Source: JABMRF01 sp964434235
GTDB taxonomy: Bacteria; Patescibacteriota; Patescibacteriia; UBA11705; JABHMO01
Direction: 5' to 3'
NCBI GenBank assembly: GCA_964434235.1
Contig: CAYSUN010000016.1
Span: 1-22,396 of the forward strand
Length of the DNA: 22,396 nucleotides
A program made the position numbers and the translations under genes. Shown piece by piece: positions 1-6,778 of the stretch. Position 1 is the stretch's first letter; each line of letters opens with the position of its first letter. The notes beneath the pieces were generated by a model. The model ran no database searches, was not told where the DNA came from, and saw only the letters and a program-made list of their open reading frames with translations.

Positions 1-627
1 ATCTTTATTCAATTCGATAGCTTTACGATTTTCTAAAATACGCTTATTAACACCTTGCTCTGGGGTCAATCCAGCAAACTCAATATTTTCATAATCTGTA
101 ATTTTATTTTTTTCAAGTAAAAGTTGTCCTTTTTCTGAGCCAGAGAAAAATAGAAAATTACCATTCTTTTGCTTTTCAATAAACACGTCAAAAAGCAAAT
201 GCTCCAAAACATCTTCTTCGTATTTTTGGTGAAAAACCTTATATTTTCTAAAATCATCTTCAATTCCATTTGTAAAACCGACGTAATAGGTGTTTCTTCT
301 TTTGTCTTGAAAAAAAATGTCTTTTTCAAAAACCTGTTCAAGCAAAGACAAAGCTTGTAAATCCAAAACATTTATTCCTAAAACATACACAGGTACTTCG
401 CTTGGTTTAATTTGTTTATATTGCTTATTTTTATAATCAAAAAGATCTTCCCTAGCAGGAAGAACAATTGATTTAAAAGTATTCAAAGGCAATTCTCCCG
501 ACCAATCAATTTCCTTTGGTGAACTTATTTTTTTTACTAAAACTTTATCGACCACTTTAACTGGAGAATACACTAAACCTTTCTGTAGCAATTTTTCAAC
601 AAATTTTTCCAACTCTACATTTTTCAT
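1..627 (-). CDS. Partial iron-sulfur oxidoreductase subunit, AsrA/HydB-like (N-terminal 209 residues)
   Basis: The frame is open from an ATG at 625-627 to the window edge, so only the N-terminal 209 residues are seen. The pattern resembles the N-terminal region of anaerobic sulfite reductase subunit A and the beta subunit of group 3b [NiFe]-hydrogenase (sulfhydrogenase). I see a LPLNTFKSIVLPAREDLF stretch near 58-75, then a GINVLDLQAL segment followed by an RRNTYYVGF segment, then FFSGSEKGQLLL. In those families 4Fe-4S cysteine motifs follow further downstream and would pass electrons between NAD(P)H and the partner catalytic subunit. Here that part lies outside the window, and the visible 209 residues contain no cysteine. 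It would be the first gene of an operon running off the left edge. Group 3b hydrogenases are known in Patescibacteria, so a hydrogenase operon is plausible but not shown. The family call rests on motif resemblance only. Confidence 0.5.
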   Translation of the reverse strand, partial: MKNVELEKFVEKLLQKGLVYSPVKVVDKVLVKKISSPKEIDWSGELPLNTFKSIVLPAREDLFDYKNKQYKQIKPSEVPVYVLGINVLDLQALSLLEQVFEKDIFFQDKRRNTYYVGFTNGIEDDFRKYKVFHQKYEEDVLEHLLFDVFIEKQKNGNFLFFSGSEKGQLLLEKNKITDYENIEFAGLTPEQGVNKRILENRKAIELNKD

Positions 628-635
628 ACTAATAA

Positions 636-644
636 ATTATAGCA
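636..644 (-). promoter_or_regulatory. Extended -10 promoter for the AsrA/HydB-like gene
   Basis: The minus strand reads TGCTATAAT, a perfect extended -10. Only 8 nt separate the -10 hexamer from the ATG at 627, so transcription would begin at or within about 2 nt of the start codon. There is no Shine-Dalgarno sequence. This predicts a leaderless mRNA. No good -35 is visible, as expected for extended -10 promoters. Confidence 0.55.
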
Positions 645-681
645 AAATTTTACACTAAACAAAAGAAAAGTTGTGATTAAC

Positions 682-1905
682 TTAATCAAAATCTTGAAGC
701 TTAAATCCACCCACTTTATTTCTCATTTTTTTTAATTTCAAAAGGTAAGTTGGTTTAATCGTAAATTCACCAAATTTATCATTAACCTGATCCAAAGCTG
801 GGATTAAATTTTGTTTTTTTCTATCCTCAAGCCACAAAGAGCCTTGTTGATAACCAGCAACCAAATTGCCGACTCTCACTCCAACTAAACGAACTGGCTG
901 AGGAAAAACAAATGTATTAATTTTTTTGTTCGCTAATTCAAATAATTCTAAAGTTGAATTTGTATAGCCAGCCAAACTTTTCCTAATTCCATCATGAGTA
1001 AAATCATCATACCGCCAATAAATCATTATTGTTTTTCCTGCTAAATTTTTTCGTCTTAATTCCCGCCCAACCTTTTCACACAAATTCAACAAAATTGTTA
1101 GCATCTCATTTTTGTCAAAGGTACTTTTATCTAAAGTGTGAGCTCTACCAATTGATTTTATTTCAGGTTGATATAAATATGAAATTACAGGAGTATCATC
1201 AACACCTCGAGCCATAAGATATAACTTTTTTCCATAAAAACTACCAAATTCTGCTTCTAGACGAATTTCAGGGTATTGTCTAAGTTTTATAATATTATCA
1301 ATTCCAAGCTCATTTAAATGCCTTTTTATACCTCTGCCAATTCCACAAAAATCATCTAATTCAATGGATTCTAAAATTGAATCAAGATTGTGTTCATCAA
1401 TAAAAAAAAGACCGTTAGGCTTTTTCATTTTCGATGCTAATTTAGATAATAATTTATTCTTTGCAATACCCACAGAACAAGTTACCCACTCACCAACCTC
1501 AGTTTTTATTTGAGCTTTAATCTTATCAACTGAACAAATTGCTTGTTCAGTATTTTTACAATGACCAGACATATCCAAAAAAGCTTCATCAATACTAAAT
1601 ATCTCAACTTTATCAGTAAATCTCTGAAAAATACTCATTATTTGTCGAGAACAATTTTCATACTTTACGCCATCTGGTTCTACAAATATAACATCCTTAA
1701 AAAGTGCAATTGCTTCAAACGGTAACATACCGGTCTTAATTCCCAACCTTTTTGCTTCAACTGAAGAAGCGACTATTACAGTTCTTGAACCCTCTTTACC
1801 AGAAACTACAATTGGTTTGCCTCTTAAATATGGATTTGCTTGTTGTTCAACTGTAGCAAAAAAAGAATCCATATCTATGTGAAAAATAGTCCTATCACTC
1901 TGCAT
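682..1905 (-). CDS. dinB: DNA polymerase IV (Y-family translesion polymerase)
   Basis: This is a Y-family translesion polymerase, which copies past damaged bases with low fidelity. At 407 residues it is slightly longer than the usual 350-400. The N-terminal HIDMDSFFA motif gives metal ligand D11 and the likely steric-gate aromatic F16. The FSIDEAFLD motif gives the second catalytic pair D106/E107. The thumb contains the helix-hairpin-helix-like FCGIGRGIKRHLNELGI stretch, and the little-finger domain follows (about 240-350). The last residues (FKLQDFD) could be a sliding-clamp-binding tail, but this is weak. The ATG lies inside the upstream small gene (11-nt overlap), so the two are translationally coupled. 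It lies downstream of lexA and SRAP on the same strand, which fits SOS-type control, though a 400-bp gap separates it from SRAP. The polymerase assignment is near certain. Confidence 0.96.
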   Translation of the reverse strand: MQSDRTIFHIDMDSFFATVEQQANPYLRGKPIVVSGKEGSRTVIVASSVEAKRLGIKTGMLPFEAIALFKDVIFVEPDGVKYENCSRQIMSIFQRFTDKVEIFSIDEAFLDMSGHCKNTEQAICSVDKIKAQIKTEVGEWVTCSVGIAKNKLLSKLASKMKKPNGLFFIDEHNLDSILESIELDDFCGIGRGIKRHLNELGIDNIIKLRQYPEIRLEAEFGSFYGKKLYLMARGVDDTPVISYLYQPEIKSIGRAHTLDKSTFDKNEMLTILLNLCEKVGRELRRKNLAGKTIMIYWRYDDFTHDGIRKSLAGYTNSTLELFELANKKINTFVFPQPVRLVGVRVGNLVAGYQQGSLWLEDRKKQNLIPALDQVNDKFGEFTIKPTYLLKLKKMRNKVGGFKLQDFD

Positions 1906-2143
1906 AGTAGGCTTCTATCAAACTCCAATTATTGCTATTTGTATTAAAACAAAGCTTAAAGTAATCATTACCAGAAGACACTGAATAAATAAACAATTTA
2001 GTTTGTCCCACTTTCTCACTATTAACCAAATTCACCTTATCAACTGAATATTTTTTGTTTTTCCAAGAGAAAGAAAGAGGTATCACTCGATCTAGCATAA
2101 ACGCAACTAGAACTTCAATTTGTTCATTTATTTTTTCTAACAT
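1895..2143 (-). CDS. Small DUF6504-like protein coupled to dinB
   Basis: This is a protein of about 82 residues. I place the start at the ATG at 2141-2143; an in-frame GTG at 2155 would give 86 residues, and neither has a clear ribosome binding site. The sequence shows the pattern P-L-x-F-x-W-x-N-K-x-Y-x-V-x-x-V, then a hydrophobic FIYSVS strand, then DYFKLCFN and a C-terminal W-x-L-I-E-A-Y. This resembles the small beta-rich DUF6504 proteins encoded beside Y-family polymerases and related repair genes in other bacteria. The function of that family is unknown. Its TGA stop overlaps the dinB start by 11 nt, so both are surely translated from one mRNA. An accessory role in translesion synthesis is inferred from context only. 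Confidence 0.6.
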   Translation of the reverse strand: MLEKINEQIEVLVAFMLDRVIPLSFSWKNKKYSVDKVNLVNSEKVGQTKLFIYSVSSGNDYFKLCFNTNSNNWSLIEAYYAE

Positions 2144-2364
2144 AAAATTAATCACACAAACGCTTTAAAAATCTTAAAATTGACTGCTTTATCTCTTCAT
2201 TATTCATAAAATTAAACTTGAATTTTAATAATTAAATCTGGAGTTAAAGGGATATAAGTAAATTGCATATTAATTTTAAATGTTAATAGTTAAATCTTGC
2301 CACAAGGAAATAACTCCTCTATAAACTTTTTTGAACTTTCTTTTGCTCATATTTTTATTTTTGT

Positions 2365-2443
2365 GGCGAAAGGGATTCAATGCCCATGCTTAATGTTATT
2401 AAACCTACCCCTAAGTTTAATATGCATTCAACCCCTATCCGCC
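2365..2443 (-). ncRNA. Putative structured RNA element between SRAP and the dinB unit
   Basis: This element lies in the roughly 400-bp gap 2156-2556, where no gene is visible. An imperfect inverted repeat pairs 2365-2383 with 2424-2443, and a nested perfect 7-bp pair joins 2398-2404 with 2415-2421 around a C-rich 10-nt loop. On the minus strand the outer arms pair almost completely. Two positions are G-U wobbles there and would be A-C mismatches on the plus strand, so the minus-strand RNA is the better folder. Just upstream (2451-2476) the minus strand can form another hairpin, with GTTTGA pairing to TCAAAC. It matches no RNA family I recognise, and it lacks tRNA, tmRNA, SRP or RNase P hallmarks. 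It may be a small RNA, an mRNA processing element in the SOS unit, or a MITE-like relic. The rest of the gap is featureless AT-rich sequence. Confidence 0.35.
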
Positions 2444-2556
2444 TGCCTTGTTTGACCACCATAAACAATCAAACTTAGCTTTATTTATTATTTAATCTTT
2501 ATAATTAATTTAAATTTATTTTGAATAAACATTTTTTATTATATCCAACAACACAA

Positions 2557-3024
2557 CTACCGAAGATAAACTATTTTACTTAAAGCTGGCATACGATCAT
2601 GCCCAGTATATTCTTGAAAAACAGCACTTGCCTTAGTTGTAATTATATAAACTCTAACAATGTTATTATATCGAACCTTTACAGCTTTTAATCCATCTGG
2701 AGTTTTAAACCATTTTCTTTTTTCATAACCCATAAAACTGGGAATTTTTACAATCTTTGGAGCAAGCCAATCCCACATACCATCCTGCAAAGACTCTTGT
2801 TTCGCCCAGCCAGTTTTTGGAAGTTTCAGTAATCTATCTCTATTGCCCCAATGATACAACTTAACTCCATCATCTTCTTCAACTGGTAAAAATGGTTTAT
2901 TTTGCCAGAAAAAACTTTGAATCAAATCGCCCTTTCTCTGTTTTTCAAATTCTTCTTGCAAAAAGAAATTATCCAGCTCCCTGCCATCTATTTTATCTAT
3001 ATAAAAGGAAATTCCTGCACACAT
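2557..3024 (-). CDS. SRAP-family (YedK/HMCES-like) abasic-site DNA-protein crosslink protein
   Basis: At 155 residues this is a short, divergent member of the SOS response-associated peptidase family, whose members covalently trap abasic sites in single-stranded DNA. The key signature is cysteine at position 2 directly after the initiator Met, which becomes the N-terminal nucleophile once Met is removed. The other signatures are an IITTKA strand (about 127-132) and the HDRMP motif with H142. The usual G-x-x-E-W acidic position appears as GMWDW (D85 in place of Glu). The usual N-A-R-x-E motif appears as W-A-K-Q-E (73-77), so the normal Asn and Arg are replaced. YedK is about 222 residues, so this is a compact version. 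It starts 55 nt after the lexA stop with no terminator between, so it is probably co-transcribed with lexA. The family call is good; unaltered chemistry is not certain. Confidence 0.82.
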   Translation of the reverse strand: MCAGISFYIDKIDGRELDNFFLQEEFEKQRKGDLIQSFFWQNKPFLPVEEDDGVKLYHWGNRDRLLKLPKTGWAKQESLQDGMWDWLAPKIVKIPSFMGYEKRKWFKTPDGLKAVKVRYNNIVRVYIITTKASAVFQEYTGHDRMPALSKIVYLR

Positions 3025-3079
3025 ATTAATTAGTAAAAAAGTTTATAAAGTTAATAAAGTTAAAAACATAAAATAAACC

Positions 3080-3682
3080 TTATGCGAACTTGCGGATAAT
3101 TGCTCGAACAACTCCACGAATAGCAACATCTTTGCAATAAATTGGTTTCATACTTGAATTAGCTGGCTGTAAACGGATTCTGTTTGTTTCTCTATAAAAC
3201 TTTTTCAAAGTAGCAAACGCATTATTCAATAAAGCAACAACAACATCACCGTTTCGAGGAAAATGATTTCTTTCTACCACAACAAAATCCCCATCCAAAA
3301 TCCCATCTTCAATCATTGACTCTCCGCTTACTTTTAGAACAAATGCATTCTCATCTGGCACTAAATCAGCTGGAACTGCCATTGTGTCAGGAAAATCAAT
3401 TGCCTCAATCGGCTGACCCGCTGTAATTAAACCCAACAAAGGAAGCTCGATTGTCTTGCCAAGTGTCATAACCTTACTTGTAAGACCAATACCGCGTGGA
3501 GCATCGTTTTCAAGGTCTAAATAGCCCTTGGATTTCAGAGTCTGTAAATGCTGATGAACAGTTGCTGGAGAAGAAAGATCTAAGCCTTCTGCAATTTCAC
3601 GATAACTAGGCGAATAATCATAATCCTTGATAAACTCCTTAATAAAACGCAATACTTCTGATTGTCTTTTTGTTAATGTCAT
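3080..3682 (-). CDS. lexA: LexA repressor (SOS regulator, autocleaving S24 peptidase)
   Basis: This is a 200-residue LexA, the normal length. The N-terminal winged helix-turn-helix is at about residues 1-65 (SPSYREIAEGLDLSSPATVHQHL recognition region). It is followed by the catalytic C-terminal domain. The autocleavage bond is A88-G89 in LITAGQP, the nucleophile is S122 in SGESM, and the general base is K160 in ATLKKF. All residues needed for RecA-stimulated self-cleavage are present. The ATG has no obvious Shine-Dalgarno sequence; a leader of about 50 nt precedes it. Its promoter contains two inverted LexA-type boxes, so autoregulation is expected. Downstream on the same strand are SRAP, the DUF6504-like gene and dinB, together resembling a compact SOS cassette. 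Identification is near certain. Confidence 0.97.
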   Translation of the reverse strand: MTLTKRQSEVLRFIKEFIKDYDYSPSYREIAEGLDLSSPATVHQHLQTLKSKGYLDLENDAPRGIGLTSKVMTLGKTIELPLLGLITAGQPIEAIDFPDTMAVPADLVPDENAFVLKVSGESMIEDGILDGDFVVVERNHFPRNGDVVVALLNNAFATLKKFYRETNRIRLQPANSSMKPIYCKDVAIRGVVRAIIRKFA

Positions 3683-3713
3683 ATTTTTATAATATAAATT
3701 TTGTTTTTAACGT

Positions 3714-3768
3714 GTTCGCTTTTTGTTCGTCTCTACAACTATTATACCGAACAAAAAGCGAACGTCAA
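3714..3768 (-). promoter_or_regulatory. lexA promoter with two inverted GTTC-N7-GTTC operator boxes
   Basis: On the minus strand the -35 is TTGACG (3763-3768) and the -10 is TATAAT (3741-3746), 16 bp apart. The spacer is filled by GTTCGCTTTTTGTTCG (3748-3763). A perfect inverted copy of the same 16-mer lies at 3714-3729, just downstream of the expected start site, with 18 bp between the copies. Each box is a direct repeat GTTC-N7-GTTC. This matches the layout known for alphaproteobacterial LexA boxes rather than the palindromic CTGT-N8-ACAG (E. coli) or GAAC-N4-GTTC (Bacillus) types. Binding would block the -35/-10 region and could allow looping or cooperative dimers. Confidence 0.8.
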
Positions 3769-3776
3769 CTATTACC

Positions 3777-3785
3777 TGTGGATAA
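3777..3785 (-). promoter_or_regulatory. DnaA-box-like site upstream of lexA
   Basis: The minus strand carries a perfect TTATCCACA 9-mer, the classical DnaA-box consensus, 8 nt upstream of the lexA -35 hexamer. Similar sites lie upstream of the helicase (6712-6720) and mraZ (17460-17468). A single box is weak evidence for DnaA binding. Confidence 0.35.
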
Positions 3786-3799
3786 CTCTTTTTAAGAAA

Positions 3800-3829
3800 T
3801 AAAAAGGCGAGCTATATTTTATAACTCGC
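3800..3829 (-). terminator. Intrinsic terminator after the YhaM-like gene
   Basis: A 10-bp stem (3807-3816 with 3820-3829, one G-U pair on the minus strand) has a 3-nt loop. On the minus strand it is followed by CTTTTTATTT. It lies 8 nt after the stop of the YhaM-like gene and ends the helicase-yhaM unit before the lexA promoter. Confidence 0.85.
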
Positions 3830-3837
3830 AGGATAGT

Positions 3838-4845
3838 TTACCTTTTATCTCTTTTTTGCTTTAAAAATTCTGCATTTGTTTTAGCTGATAAAACATCTAA
3901 TTGATACAGTAACTTAGCTTCAACTAACTTTGGGCTAACTGCTGAACCTTGTCCCAATTCAATTTCCCCATGATGCGACAATATCAGATGATACAAATTT
4001 TCCAAATCTTCTTTTTCAATATCTATCTGTTGCTCTTGGATTAATTGCTCAATTTGCCGAATAGCAATTACCATATGCCCAAGTAAAAAGGCTTTATCAT
4101 TATAACCAATTTGCATACCCAAAACATACTCTTGCAACTTCCCCATATCATGAACAATAATTGCTGTTTGCAACAAAGACAAATTTATTTTTGGATATTG
4201 CAAACTCACAATTTCGCCAAACAGTAACATTTCATAAACATGTTGCAACAATCCATGGTAATAAGCATGATGATGCCACTTGGCCGCAGGCCAAAGACAA
4301 AACTTTTCTTGCCAAGATTCATTTTCCCAAAGCGACTTTAGGATTCTACGATAACTTGCATGTGGCATCGCAAAAATAACATTCTCAACATAAGACTTCA
4401 TCTCTTGCACACTCTTTTGTGTCCAATCAGTTGGAATTTCACAAAAATCTGATTCAAAATAATCTGTAGTTTTTTCATCAAGAGAAGAAACGCATTGCCA
4501 AGGTTTATTTTTGTTATCAGCTTGCCAAGTTATATGCAATTCAGTTTGACCATTAAACTCACGAACTGTTGCCTCAATTGCATAAACATTTTCAAGTTCA
4601 AACCACTCAAAAACTTTATCAACTTCATATTGCGGAACTTGCCAAATTTTCAAACAAACTCTTCCTGTTTTATCCCCGATTTCAATAGTAACAAGATAAG
4701 ATCCATTACGAGTTTTTTTCGCTTCAGGTTTTTTATAAACCATAAATCTTTCATAAACCGTATAACCGACACGTTCTTGAAGTCTACTAACCCAGGTACT
4801 TGCACCTTTATACTTACCTGAAAATTGCGAGGTTTTGGCTGACAT
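3838..4845 (-). CDS. YhaM-type 3'-5' exoribonuclease (OB-fold plus HD domain)
   Basis: This is a 335-residue protein with the YhaM layout: an N-terminal OB-fold nucleic-acid-binding domain (about 30-110) and an HD-superfamily metal-dependent phosphohydrolase domain (about 185-325). Visible metal-site motifs are HHHAYYHGLLQH (191-202), VHDMGK with H232/D233, and SHHGE (290-294). The YhaM-like LDVLSAK (D317) follows near the C-terminus. YhaM enzymes degrade RNA, and in vitro ssDNA, in the 3' to 5' direction. I place the start at the ATG at 4843-4845 because a strong AGGAGGT lies 6 nt upstream; an earlier in-frame start at 4884 inside the helicase gene lacks this support. The ribosome binding site overlaps the helicase TAG stop, so the two genes are coupled. 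A role in nucleic-acid turnover or repair together with the helicase is inference. Confidence 0.88.
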   Translation of the reverse strand: MSAKTSQFSGKYKGASTWVSRLQERVGYTVYERFMVYKKPEAKKTRNGSYLVTIEIGDKTGRVCLKIWQVPQYEVDKVFEWFELENVYAIEATVREFNGQTELHITWQADNKNKPWQCVSSLDEKTTDYFESDFCEIPTDWTQKSVQEMKSYVENVIFAMPHASYRRILKSLWENESWQEKFCLWPAAKWHHHAYYHGLLQHVYEMLLFGEIVSLQYPKINLSLLQTAIIVHDMGKLQEYVLGMQIGYNDKAFLLGHMVIAIRQIEQLIQEQQIDIEKEDLENLYHLILSHHGEIELGQGSAVSPKLVEAKLLYQLDVLSAKTNAEFLKQKRDKR

Positions 4846-4851
4846 TAAACT

Positions 4852-4858
4852 ACCTCCT
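4852..4858 (-). promoter_or_regulatory. Strong ribosome binding site deciding the YhaM start
   Basis: The minus strand reads TAGGAGGT followed by a 6-nt spacer and ATG. The TAG is the stop codon of the upstream helicase gene, so stop and Shine-Dalgarno share bases. This fixes the YhaM start at 4845 and implies re-initiation by ribosomes finishing the helicase. Confidence 0.85.
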
Positions 4859-6620
4859 ACTTTTTTGGAAACAACTCTGGCCAAACAATCTTTTTTCTAG
4901 GCTGTGTTGATTGTCCGCGGTGCTTCCTCTTTTTTTTCATAAACTCATACAAAGGCTCACCAGTTTCCTTAATCATAAATGGCAACGCCCTTTGTTTTGC
5001 TCGCATAATCCCAACATCTTCTCCAGCTTGTTCGCGTTCTTGTAAATTGATTCTTTGTCGCAAAATCTGTTCCATCTGAATATTATTAGCTCTAGCCGCA
5101 TTATACAAACTTGAATCATTCGAATTATTCATAATCAAATAATAAACCAACCCAACTTCCGTTCGGCCCGCACGACCACCCCGTTGAATCATGGCTATTC
5201 CTGTCAAAGGCATAGAATAATTAATTGCCACGTCCAATCTAGGTACATGAATACCAGCTTCAACCACCGTCGTAGCTAGAAGTACTAAAAATTCATCATT
5301 TCGAAACCGACGTAAAACATCTTGTTGTTGTTTTGGTTTCATAAATTTGCCACCGGCTACCCAAACAGACTCAACTCCCAAGTTTTTCAACTCTTCCTGT
5401 AAAACATCAACTGTACTTTTATAATTTGAAAACACTAGAATTTTACTACCATTTTTCAAATGAACTGTGATTAGCTCGATAAAACGTTGCAATTTAGGAT
5501 GTTTTAATCCTCTTCTAATAAACTCCAAAATATAATACCGAAATGTCTGAAAATCATTATTATTCCAGATCTTTGAAGCTGAATTCAATCTATAATAAGG
5601 CACACCGCACGGATCAGAATTCAAATTAACTAATTCACTGGCCAGTTTATCAATATATTCGAGTGTAACTTCATAATTTTCTGTTACAAACAAATTTAGC
5701 AAATGCATTAATTTATAATATGCACCAAACAAAACAATATAATGGTACCACAAAAATCTTTCGTTTTCCGGTCTAGCCTTGTCTTTTCTTTTTTGCTCTT
5801 CAACCCATTTATTTAGTTTAGGATACAAAGCATTCAATTCAGTTAATCGATAAAACTCAATTCGTCTTTCAAAATCATCAGTTTGAGGCAATTTTTCAAT
5901 CAATCCACTCTCGGCAAAAGCATTATGCAATTTAATAATTCGCCGACGAAGATACTTCATCGCTTTTTTGTGATAATCAGGAAAATCAATTATTATTGGT
6001 TTTTCATTTTTTGGAAAAATGAATTTTTTCAAATCATCAACCGACCGATAAACCCACCAACGAATTTGAAAATTCTTTTCGATATTTTCAACTCTTGATA
6101 AATCACCGCTAGAAGCAGTTAGTCCCAATAAACGAATATCAGAGCACTGACAAACTTTAGCAATTTGCACATAAGCATATTTTTTATTAGCCATATGCAT
6201 TTCATCAAAAACAACAAAAGAATATTCTCTAAAACTAATTTTTTCAGACTCAATCATACTTACAATCGTTTGCGGAGTAGCAATAACAATCCGACTATTT
6301 TCCCAATATTCTAGCCTTTTCTTTTGGCTAACCTTACCGGTAATCATATTGATCTGATCTTTTGGCAACAGAAAAAAATCTCTAGCATCATTAAGATGTT
6401 GCCGAACTAAGGCATTTGTATGCGCTAAAAATAAGACTTTTCCCTTTTCTAAATAATGATCCATAACCATAAAGGCAACTGGCGTTTTCCCGCCAGCCGT
6501 TGGGTAAATCAAAGCGCAATTCAACTTTCTTTGTCCTGCTTCAATAATTTCAGCTGAATCATCAAGTTGATATTTTCTCGATTCAAGTATCTCTAAATTT
6601 AGAAAATTAAAGTTTCTCAT
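4857..6620 (-). CDS. Hef/FANCM-like SF2 DNA helicase
   Basis: This is a 587-residue superfamily 2 helicase. Motifs in order are Q-like RKYQLDDSAEII (15-26), Walker A PTAGGKT (40-46), ATPQT (114-118), DEMH (139-142), GLTASSGD (166-173), LVFSNYKST (395-403), TTVVEAGIHVP (450-460) and motif VI QRGGRAGR (479-486). A long helical insertion (about 210-380) separates the two RecA-like domains. That insertion and the DEMH-MANKKYAYVQIA context resemble the archaeal Hef / eukaryotic FANCM-Mph1 group, which remodels stalled forks and branched DNA. No C-terminal ERCC4 nuclease domain is present; the tail is basic (KKRKHRGQ). The start has GAGGGG 6 nt upstream of the ATG. It is coupled to the YhaM-like exonuclease. 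SF2 helicase is certain, the Hef-like subfamily probable. Confidence 0.85.
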   Translation of the reverse strand: MRNFNFLNLEILESRKYQLDDSAEIIEAGQRKLNCALIYPTAGGKTPVAFMVMDHYLEKGKVLFLAHTNALVRQHLNDARDFFLLPKDQINMITGKVSQKKRLEYWENSRIVIATPQTIVSMIESEKISFREYSFVVFDEMHMANKKYAYVQIAKVCQCSDIRLLGLTASSGDLSRVENIEKNFQIRWWVYRSVDDLKKFIFPKNEKPIIIDFPDYHKKAMKYLRRRIIKLHNAFAESGLIEKLPQTDDFERRIEFYRLTELNALYPKLNKWVEEQKRKDKARPENERFLWYHYIVLFGAYYKLMHLLNLFVTENYEVTLEYIDKLASELVNLNSDPCGVPYYRLNSASKIWNNNDFQTFRYYILEFIRRGLKHPKLQRFIELITVHLKNGSKILVFSNYKSTVDVLQEELKNLGVESVWVAGGKFMKPKQQQDVLRRFRNDEFLVLLATTVVEAGIHVPRLDVAINYSMPLTGIAMIQRGGRAGRTEVGLVYYLIMNNSNDSSLYNAARANNIQMEQILRQRINLQEREQAGEDVGIMRAKQRALPFMIKETGEPLYEFMKKKRKHRGQSTQPRKKIVWPELFPKK

Positions 6621-6711
6621 TATTTCCCCTCACAAAAATGGGTTGAGTTTTGTTTATTGTTAATGAACCATTATTGTATCTTAACAGAAGAAGCTAATTT
6701 ACCAAATTAAG

Positions 6712-6720
6712 TTTTCCACA
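6712..6720 (+). promoter_or_regulatory. DnaA-box-like site upstream of the helicase gene
   Basis: TTTTCCACA fits the relaxed DnaA consensus TTWTNCACA, in the intergenic region 92 nt upstream of the helicase start. It is one of three such sites placed in front of separate transcription units in this window. Weak on its own. Confidence 0.25.
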
Positions 6721-6741
6721 GGGTTTATCTTTTCCTTAATT

Positions 6742-6766
6742 AAAAAAGGAAGTACTTTGTACTTCC
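6742..6766 (-). terminator. Intrinsic terminator after the zinc-ribbon gene
   Basis: A perfect 8-bp stem GGAAGTAC/GTACTTCC (6748-6755 with 6759-6766) has a 3-nt loop. On the minus strand it is followed by six T residues. It lies 12 nt past the stop of the 6779 gene and separates it from the helicase unit. Confidence 0.88.
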
Positions 6767-6778
6767 TATAATTATTAT

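Noticed and set aside
66..371. Open frames of 101 codons (minus) and 63 codons (plus, 169-360)
   Set aside because: They overlap the well-supported partial gene running from 627 to the window edge in another frame; Phe/Lys-rich noise.
2361..2460. tRNA or tmRNA in the gap before the DUF6504-like gene
   Set aside because: A TTGAATCCC stretch looks T-loop-like, but no acceptor, D or anticodon stem can be drawn; the long imperfect stem explains the bases better.
4161..4821. Plus-strand open frames opposite the YhaM-like gene
   Set aside because: Shadow frames without initiation signals; the minus strand carries intact HD and OB-fold motifs.
4846..4884. Upstream extension of the YhaM-like gene to 4884
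   Set aside because: The additional 13 residues come from inside the helicase gene, and the strong AGGAGG sits just before the ATG at 4845.
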